Shown here in pieces: positions 7,245-12,157 of a stretch of 12,157 bases of DNA. The DNA is from SFTJ01 sp905210415 (GTDB lineage Bacteria > Bacteroidota > Bacteroidia > Bacteroidales > Muribaculaceae). The position numbers were made by a program, and so were the translations under genes. How positions within the stretch are numbered: the stretch's first letter is position 1; every line of letters starts with the position of its first letter. The notes beneath the pieces are model-generated. The model saw nothing but the letters and a program-made list of their open reading frames with translations. It ran no database searches and was not told the DNA's origin. Location of the stretch: positions 1 through 12,157 of the forward strand of contig CABSDC010000067.1 in the NCBI GenBank assembly GCA_902476295.1, in the 5' to 3' direction.

Positions 7245-8420
7245 ATGGAAAAAATTATCTCTATATTGCACGATATCATCAAGGTGTTTGTCAACGAGTT
7301 TAAGTTGATTTTCACCGATGGTGGTGCTTTGCTGTTTATCATTCTGCTGCCTGTGCTCTACCCGATTCTCTATTCTGCGGTATACAATCCCGAGATTCTG
7401 AAAGACGTACCTGTGGTGATGGTGGACGATTGCCGCACGCCTATGTCGCGCGAATATGCTCGTATGCTCGACGCTACCGACCTGGTGCAGGTGCGTGGCT
7501 ACGCTGCCAACATGCAAGAGGCTAAGAGCATGCTTAATCGCAAAGATGTCTTTGGCGTGATACATCTTCCTAAGGATTTCTCTCGCCTTGCTGGCAGAGG
7601 CGAAACTTCGGGCGTGGATGTATATTGCGACATGAGCGTGATGCTACGATATAAAAACATCGTTTCGGCTACCACTACGGTCGGCAACGAATTGGGCGCT
7701 CAGGTGCAAGCAAGCAAACTCACTATGCTTGAAAATGCTCCTGCTCAACACGCCATTCCTATTCCGTTTAAGATTATCCCTATGGGTAACACCGTGATGG
7801 GTATGGCTTCTGCCATTCTGCCTGGCATATTGGTGCTGATCTTGCAACAGGTGTTTATGCTCTGCATAGCCTTAGTTATGGCCACTTCGCGTGAACGAAT
7901 GGCGGCTAATGGTGGCATCGATCCTCGCGCCGTCAATGCTGGACCTTTTGCCATCCTATGGGGTAAGGCTTTCTGCTACTTCGTGCTGATGCTATTGCCT
8001 ATGATTTATCTGTGGCGATGTGTACCTATCATGTTCTCATTCCCACAAAACGGCGATATTCTTCATTTATTCCTAATGGGATTGCCTTATATATTCGCTG
8101 TGATATTCTTTGGACTAATACTGCAGACCTTCACTCGCAAACGCGAAACCGTGTTCTGCGTGATTGTTGTTACCTCGGTATTCTTCGTGTTCCTATCGGG
8201 TGTGTCATGGCCTCGATTTGCGATGAGTCCGTTCTGGGCCGTTGTGGGCAACTTGATTCCTTCCACTTGGGCTATCCAAGGTGTTTATGGCATCTCAAAT
8301 ATGGGAGCAACTCTCTCTGAACAAAGCACAGCCTATCACTCTCTTTGGGCTCTTGCTGGCATCTATTTCGTTATCGCCTACATCGTGCTTCGATACATCG
8401 ACGGTTGGCGAAAACGCTAA
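7245..8420 (+). CDS. ABC-2 type transporter permease (second of two)
   Basis: A 391-residue paralogue of the preceding permease with the same topology: N-terminal helix, first membrane segment at about 28-47 (LLFIILLPVLYPILYSAVY), a periplasmic domain starting DVPVVMVDDCRTPMSREYAR, and about five C-terminal membrane segments from roughly residue 185 on. The two proteins share length and plan but have diverged clearly in sequence, which suits a heterodimeric membrane core. The ATG at 7245 gives the expected N-terminus. It is the last gene of the operon: a strong stem-loop starts 36 bp after the stop. As with its partner there is no nucleotide-binding domain, so the ATPase must be supplied from elsewhere or the pump works differently from standard ABC exporters (inference). 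Confidence 0.88.
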   Translation: MEKIISILHDIIKVFVNEFKLIFTDGGALLFIILLPVLYPILYSAVYNPEILKDVPVVMVDDCRTPMSREYARMLDATDLVQVRGYAANMQEAKSMLNRKDVFGVIHLPKDFSRLAGRGETSGVDVYCDMSVMLRYKNIVSATTTVGNELGAQVQASKLTMLENAPAQHAIPIPFKIIPMGNTVMGMASAILPGILVLILQQVFMLCIALVMATSRERMAANGGIDPRAVNAGPFAILWGKAFCYFVLMLLPMIYLWRCVPIMFSFPQNGDILHLFLMGLPYIFAVIFFGLILQTFTRKRETVFCVIVVTSVFFVFLSGVSWPRFAMSPFWAVVGNLIPSTWAIQGVYGISNMGATLSEQSTAYHSLWALAGIYFVIAYIVLRYIDGWRKR

Positions 8421-8456
8421 TAATCGAAATTTTCTAATGAGTTTCCAATAAATTTA

Positions 8457-8490
8457 AAAGGCTCTCTGTCTACAGCGACTGAGAGCCTTT
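8457..8490 (+). terminator. stem-loop terminator of the efflux operon
   Basis: AAAGGCTCTC (8457-8466) pairs perfectly over 10 bp with GAGAGCCTTT (8481-8490) around a 14-nt loop. It sits 36 bp after the last permease stop. The T tract on the plus strand is short (TTTAT). On the minus strand the stem is followed by TTTTAAATT, so it could also stop transcription coming from aroB. Confidence 0.75.
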
Positions 8491-8512
8491 ATCCTGATTC
8501 GGTCATTAGGGA

Positions 8513-8630
8513 TTGGATAGCTTTCGGAGTTTTAGAAGAGCAGATTTTGATTGCCTTTTAATGAGTAATAGCAAGCTATTGCGAATTAAAAACAAGCAAA
8601 AGATGCCTTATAAAAACCGAAAGACTCCAA
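8513..8630. repeat. 118-nt long imperfect palindrome of unknown nature
   Basis: A nearly continuous hairpin can be drawn by eye. Paired blocks are 8513-8517 with 8626-8630, 8521-8527 with 8617-8623 (CTTTCGG/CCGAAAG), 8530-8534 with 8611-8615, 8536-8538 with 8607-8609, 8540-8542 with 8604-8606, 8545-8549 with 8597-8601, 8551-8553 with 8593-8595, 8556-8562 with 8585-8591 and 8567-8572 with 8575-8580: about 44 pairs closing on a two-base loop. Outside it, GTCATTAGG (8502-8510) is matched by CCTAATGAC (8658-8666). It lies between convergent genes. It could be a MITE or other palindromic repeat, a structured RNA, or a complex terminator. No transposase, target duplication or promoter is evident to decide. 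Confidence 0.55.
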
Positions 8631-8694
8631 GCAGTAGGGGAAAACACACATTTACGACCTAATGACGATTTGGGTTTATTCTATCATTACAGCA

Positions 8695-9756
8695 TTATAT
8701 CCGCATCAAATCACGGTACAAGTCAAGCGCTTCTTTCATTGTCTCATCGGGTATCACGCAATCAATGAATATGTCACCCGGAGCACCGAGCAAGGTGCAG
8801 TTTATCTCACCGCCTCGGCTTTTCTTGTCATGCTTCATCAACGTAAGCAATGCATCATAGTCGTCGCAAGTGATATAAAACGCATCATAGTTATATAGCA
8901 CATAGTCGGCCAAGCGATGCACCAACGCACTATCAAAGCCACACTCAAAATGCGATAGTATGGCATCTATCACCAATCCGTATGCCACAGCATAACCATG
9001 CGGTATGGGTTGGTTGCGCTGCATGGCGAGGCTTTCAAACGCATGTCCTGCCGTATGACCCAAGTTCAACGCTCGGCGTACGTTCTGCTCTGTTGGATCT
9101 TGCTTAACTATCTCGGCTTTCACTTCAACCGATTCTTTCAGCAAACTGAGCAGTTGCTCCTTGTCGCCGCTTTCAATATCGTGCTTCATCAGCAATTGAA
9201 ACGCTTCGTCGCTCTTCAGCAATCCGTGCTTCAGCATCTCGGCATATCCCGATTTCAGCTCTTCAGTAGGCAAGGTGTCGAAAAACACTGTGCTGATTAT
9301 CACATCGGTGGCTTCGCAGAATACACCTATTTCATTCTTCAAGCCATTGAAATTCACACCTGTCTTACCACCTACAGCTGCATCCACTGCACTCAGCAGC
9401 GTTGTGGGTATGTTGATAAACGGTATGCCTCGTTTATACGTGGCTGCGGCAAAACCTCCGAGGTCTGTCACCACTCCTCCGCCAAGGTTTATCACCAACG
9501 ATTGGCGGGTGCCACCTCCTGCCTCAAGCCCTCGCCACACCACAGAAAGCGAGTCGAGATTTTTATTCACATCACCTGGCTCAATAGTCAATATCGAAGC
9601 CTCCGACACATACTTATTGTCGGCAATTCGTGGCAAAACTTTTTCACACGTGTTTGTGTCAGTGACAATAAACAATTTATTAAATTGCTTTTCTGCTAAT
9701 ACCGTAGTTATCGCCCTGCTCACCTCGTTGGTGAATATGATATTTTGGTGTTTCAT
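8695..9756 (-). CDS. aroB: 3-dehydroquinate synthase
   Basis: A 353-residue cytoplasmic enzyme catalysing the second step of the shikimate pathway, converting DAHP to 3-dehydroquinate with NAD+ and a divalent metal. Family marks are plain: the NAD-binding stretch LGGGVVTDLGGFAA (91-104), PTTLLSAVDAAVGGKTGVN (117-135), and the metal ligands E173 (in KSGYAEMLKHG), H234 (in NLGHTAGHAFE) and H253 (in PHGYAVAYG). Length is normal for the family. The usual HGEAVA motif appears as HGYAVA, which I believe is common in Bacteroidetes. It is the last gene of a four-gene minus-strand transcript, 12 bp after the HAD gene; the other members have no obvious part in aromatic synthesis. The 3' end faces the convergent efflux operon across the palindrome-containing gap. 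Confidence 0.97.
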   Translation of the reverse strand: MKHQNIIFTNEVSRAITTVLAEKQFNKLFIVTDTNTCEKVLPRIADNKYVSEASILTIEPGDVNKNLDSLSVVWRGLEAGGGTRQSLVINLGGGVVTDLGGFAAATYKRGIPFINIPTTLLSAVDAAVGGKTGVNFNGLKNEIGVFCEATDVIISTVFFDTLPTEELKSGYAEMLKHGLLKSDEAFQLLMKHDIESGDKEQLLSLLKESVEVKAEIVKQDPTEQNVRRALNLGHTAGHAFESLAMQRNQPIPHGYAVAYGLVIDAILSHFECGFDSALVHRLADYVLYNYDAFYITCDDYDALLTLMKHDKKSRGGEINCTLLGAPGDIFIDCVIPDETMKEALDLYRDLMRI

Positions 9757-9768
9757 ATTTTCTCTACT

Positions 9769-10518
9769 TTATAGTTCAGTTTCTCTGAAGCATTGTATCA
9801 ACAGTGGCAGCTGCTCTGCAAATTCATTCATTGACGGGAACACCAAATCCGCGCCACTGTCTCTCAACACCTTTTCGGGTATCGGCCCTGTAGTGACGGC
9901 TATCGTGAACGATCCGCTCGCATGACCCGCTTCCACGCCAAGTGGTGCATTCTCTATCACTATAGCCTGATGCGGCGCCACATCGGCAAGTTTCTGTCCC
10001 ATAAAGTATGGCTCTGGATTTGGCTTGCCATGCTTCACATCAGCTGCTGTTATTCGTTTATCGGCAGCAAAAAGTCCCTTATACTCTTCATCTATGCGAT
10101 TAATCACATCTGGCTGTCCGCTACCTGTCACCAACACGCGCTCTATGCCATTGTTTCGCAACGCCTCAAGCATCTGATACGCACCTGGCATTGGCTCTTC
10201 GCGTGGCAAAGTGCGGAAGTTTGCTGTCTTTATCTTATATATCTCACGCGCCTCTTCCACGGAGATATCCTTACCGAACTGGCGCTTGTGTATCAACTTT
10301 ATCGTTGCCACTCCGGTCATTCCTTCATAGAGGTAAAATTCATCGCGTGTGGCTTCTATTCCAAGTTTGTCGGCAAGCAACTTCCACGCCAACGTGTGAT
10401 TGCGCATCGAGTCGTAAAGCACGCCATCCATATCTATCAAGGCTGCCTTTACGTCCATCCTGTTCTGCTTCTGCGCAACAAGATAGTTTCTTATCGCTTC
10501 TTTATATTCGTTTATCAT
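9769..10518 (-). CDS. HAD-superfamily hydrolase (beta-phosphoglucomutase/phosphatase-like)
   Basis: A 249-residue soluble HAD protein. Catalytic motifs are all present: motif I DMDGVLYD with nucleophile D29 and acid/base D31, motif II VLVTGSG with T131, motif III KHGKPNPEPY with K165, and motif IV VIENAPLGV with E189-N190. A helical cap of the C1 type lies between motifs I and II (about residues 40-115). Such proteins are mostly sugar-phosphate phosphatases or phosphomutases; nothing here fixes the substrate. The nucleophile sits unusually far in, after a 20-residue polar extension. A shorter start at M21 (MDVKAALIDMDG) would give the normal N-terminus and remains possible, but the upstream ATG at 10518 lies 3 bp after the DUF5715 stop, in keeping with the tight packing of this operon. 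Confidence 0.9.
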   Translation of the reverse strand: MINEYKEAIRNYLVAQKQNRMDVKAALIDMDGVLYDSMRNHTLAWKLLADKLGIEATRDEFYLYEGMTGVATIKLIHKRQFGKDISVEEAREIYKIKTANFRTLPREEPMPGAYQMLEALRNNGIERVLVTGSGQPDVINRIDEEYKGLFAADKRITAADVKHGKPNPEPYFMGQKLADVAPHQAIVIENAPLGVEAGHASGSFTIAVTTGPIPEKVLRDSGADLVFPSMNEFAEQLPLLIQCFRETEL

Positions 10519-10521
10519 ATC

Positions 10522-11256
10522 TTATTTGCGTGTTGTGATGTGAAAGCATCCTTGCTTCACCTCAAATTTCACATAGCATCTTCCCTTTTCACGTTCATCA
10601 TAAAGAATCTCACCAAGGATGTTTTTCAAATCGGCGAGCGACACGATAAACGAAGAGTCCTTGCAGATGAATTTTGCGTAGCTAACGTCGAACGTAGTGC
10701 CATAGCAATGTGCGGAGTTTTCCGACGCATTACGGTTGCGTCGTCGCAATTTTGCCACACTGCGGTCGGTGCGCAGCACACTGGTCACCTTTATGCGATA
10801 TTCATGGCCACCTCGCGCTCTGATAGTGTCGGCAAAACGCCTACCAATATCAGTGAGCAATTGCGCAGCCTCTGGCACAAGAAATGGCATTGAATGCGTG
10901 AGCGAGTCTACGGTGTAATTATCATTGGTGCATATTCTCACAAGCGGTTTGCGCAGATTATACGCGTCGCTTATGCTTGCAATAGGCCTTATGCCTATGC
11001 TCTCGGCAGCCATCAGGTGAGTGCCATTAGTGTCATTGAATATGCTACGCAGTCTTCCCGGCACTATATGCACCGGTATGCTATGCACTATCATCTTGGC
11101 TTTGGCGCTTGGCGTGTCAGCCACGGTCTTCCCTGCGACCTTCGCCACCACAATGCTATCCTTTACTATCTGTTCTCTCTCTGTGTCCTCTTTTCCGCCA
11201 CATCCCCATGTGCCAACAGCAAAAAGCAGAAGAAATGCTATCAACAATTTTCGCAT
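10522..11256 (-). CDS. DUF5715-family exported protein, M15-peptidase-like motif
   Basis: A 244-residue envelope protein. The N-terminus is a Sec-type signal (MRKLLIAFLLLFAVGTWGC); C19 may be lipidated although TWGC is a poor lipobox. The core segment VTSVLRTDRSVAKLRRRN (157-174) followed by SAHCYGTTFD (181-190) is what I recognise as DUF5715. SAHxxGxxxD matches the zinc-binding SxHxxGxxxD pattern of M15 D-Ala-D-Ala peptidases, with H183 and D190 as ligands, and H239 in CFHIT near the end is a good third ligand. The acidic ExWH catalytic Glu of M15 enzymes is not present: the equivalent place in KQGCFH is Gly. It may therefore act on peptidoglycan by another residue or only bind it (inference). 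It is 4 bp from the nitroreductase-like gene and 3 bp from the HAD gene. Confidence 0.82.
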   Translation of the reverse strand: MRKLLIAFLLLFAVGTWGCGGKEDTEREQIVKDSIVVAKVAGKTVADTPSAKAKMIVHSIPVHIVPGRLRSIFNDTNGTHLMAAESIGIRPIASISDAYNLRKPLVRICTNDNYTVDSLTHSMPFLVPEAAQLLTDIGRRFADTIRARGGHEYRIKVTSVLRTDRSVAKLRRRNRNASENSAHCYGTTFDVSYAKFICKDSSFIVSLADLKNILGEILYDEREKGRCYVKFEVKQGCFHITTRK

Positions 11257-11260
11257 TGCT

Positions 11261-11857
11261 CTACTTCCCTACAGTTTGAATAAATAAGATCTTCTTATTC
11301 GCAGGCAGATTTAAAGCCTTTTGCAATGCATCGCCATCAAAACTTGCACGCAACACAGTCTTCAAGCCGTTTGCTGCGCAATAGAGATAAACGTTTTGCG
11401 ACGCGGCTCCTGCAGCATAAGCTTGCATAGCTGTGTCTGGCTGAACTTCTGTATCAGTGACAAACACAATATTCAGAGGACATTCTACTGCAAATTGTTG
11501 CATCCCCACCAATGCACGCACATCTTCTTTTGTTACGCTTTCAAGGCTGTTGCTCTTAGGATCATACAGACTCGCGCCTTCTGGCGTAACCACATATACC
11601 GACAATTCTTGACGATTAAGTGCTGTGGCAATAGTATGTTTTCCATTATGGGTGATACCCCAAGCCGCCCACAGCATATTGCTGAGGTCTTGCTTCGACA
11701 CTTGGTCTGTCGTCGACATATCACGACTTGACTTACGATTTTTTATCGCTTCCATCAATGGCATACCGCCAGTGGTTTGAGGAGCAGGAAGCACTTCAGA
11801 GGTGGCAATCAACGTCAATGAAGCCACTATGGTTGACAATACGATTCTTTTCATCAT
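11261..11857 (-). CDS. exported nitroreductase-family (SagB/ThcOx-like) flavoprotein
   Basis: A 198-residue protein with a Sec signal peptide (about residues 1-23, ending near EVLPAPQ) and then a compact nitroreductase domain. The N-terminal FMN-phosphate motif is seen as IKNRKSSRDM (38-47; R41 and R45), followed by LSNMLWAAWGITH (58-70) and the helix AAGAASQNVYLYCAANGLKT (148-167) typical of the family. Nitroreductases are FMN enzymes that normally use NAD(P)H in the cytoplasm; an exported member must take electrons another way or export FMN covalently or by another route, and this is unknown. Two adjacent ATG codons (11857 and 11854) are possible starts. It is the first gene of the minus-strand operon and follows a good promoter match. 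The physiological substrate cannot be told. Confidence 0.87.
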   Translation of the reverse strand: MMKRIVLSTIVASLTLIATSEVLPAPQTTGGMPLMEAIKNRKSSRDMSTTDQVSKQDLSNMLWAAWGITHNGKHTIATALNRQELSVYVVTPEGASLYDPKSNSLESVTKEDVRALVGMQQFAVECPLNIVFVTDTEVQPDTAMQAYAAGAASQNVYLYCAANGLKTVLRASFDGDALQKALNLPANKKILFIQTVGK

Positions 11858-11924
11858 TGCTTTAGTTTAATAATTATTTAGAAGTAATTTCACCTCTCCG
11901 CAGATATACGCATCTACATTATCA

Positions 11925-11959
11925 CAAAGATAACAAAAATCTCAAATCTAACCCACAAA
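11925..11959 (-). promoter_or_regulatory. candidate promoter of the nitroreductase-DUF5715-HAD-aroB operon
   Basis: On the minus strand 11932-11925 reads TATCTTTG, an exact match to the TAnnTTTG -7 box, and 11959-11956 reads TTTG, a possible -33 box, with 23 bases between them (a little long). The start of transcription would be near 11918, giving about 60 nt of leader before the ATG at 11857. Confidence 0.5.
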
Positions 11960-12157
11960 GCCACTTAAGAAACCATACAGCACACATCAAAAAAAAACAC
12001 AGAGCCACAATTTATGTAATAGCAGATTGCCATAAAGCACAAAGCAATAGTCTCGAAGAGGTTGAAAATAACCAATTCATCACATTTAGTTTGATTCCAC
12101 CAGACAGAGCACTGAAGCCGCTAATTATTAACCGCAGCCGGTAGGGACGTGGCACTG
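11960..12157. other. AT-rich stretch without recognisable gene
   Basis: I see no convincing coding frame, RNA gene or mobile-element end here. It contains a run of nine A near 11990 and a short GGTT/AACC inverted repeat around 12060-12074. The last bases (TAGGGACGTGGCACTG) are GC-rich compared with the rest and look like the beginning of another element cut off by the window edge. Confidence 0.4.

Noticed and set aside
8502..8666. 6S RNA as the identity of the long palindrome
   Set aside because: The overall shape (closing stem, one-sided bulge, long stem) is suggestive, but the bulge is on the wrong scale, I recognise no conserved 6S sequence and no promoter match lies at either end; not called without a covariance search.
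8998..9699. 233-codon open frame opposite aroB
   Set aside because: Antisense shadow of a gene whose catalytic motifs are complete; the translation shows no domain.
9922..10893. 323-codon open frame opposite the HAD and DUF5715 genes
   Set aside because: It spans two well-supported genes on the other strand, has a Cys/His/Trp-rich composition typical of antisense frames and no family resemblance.

Overview
The window looks like a chromosomal segment from a member of the Bacteroidales (Bacteroides/Prevotella/Muribaculaceae-like; genus not resolved). The evidence is the gene families present (DUF5715 protein, Tat-type aldo/keto reductase with ferredoxin tail, TolC-HlyD-permease-permease cassette), several matches to the Bacteroidetes -7 box TAnnTTTG, weak or absent Shine-Dalgarno sequences and very short gaps between genes. 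There are ten protein genes. I see no tRNA, rRNA, CRISPR array, transposase or phage gene.

Left block (53-3246, minus strand, read right to left): an aldo/keto reductase with a Tat signal and lipobox (3246-1870); a membrane iron-sulfur protein that looks like NapH fused to NapG (1864-380); and a small TPR protein (334-53) that may also have its own promoter. The first two genes are 5 bp apart and read as one redox unit: quinol oxidation in the membrane, an iron-sulfur wire to the periplasm, and an exported AKR-fold enzyme carrying two [4Fe-4S] motifs as the possible end user. This is the most interesting part of the window.

Middle block (3571-8420, plus strand): tolC-like outer-membrane factor, hlyD-like adaptor and two ABC-2 family permeases of equal length. 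Together they form a tripartite efflux cassette with no ATPase gene inside the operon. A good Bacteroidetes promoter precedes it and a 10-bp perfect stem-loop terminator follows it. The first two blocks diverge from a 324-bp intergenic region holding both promoters and a 19-bp inverted repeat.

Between the convergent middle and right blocks (8421-8694) lie the terminator and a striking 118-nt imperfect palindrome with about 44 paired positions, flanked by a further 9-bp inverted repeat. It is not explained by any gene.

Right block (8695-11857, minus strand, read right to left): an exported small nitroreductase-family protein, a DUF5715 envelope protein with an M15-peptidase-like metal motif, a HAD-family hydrolase and 3-dehydroquinate synthase (aroB). 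Gaps of 4, 3 and 12 bp imply one transcript, apparently started from a TAnnTTTG promoter near 11925-11959. The last 200 bp hold no gene that I can recognise.
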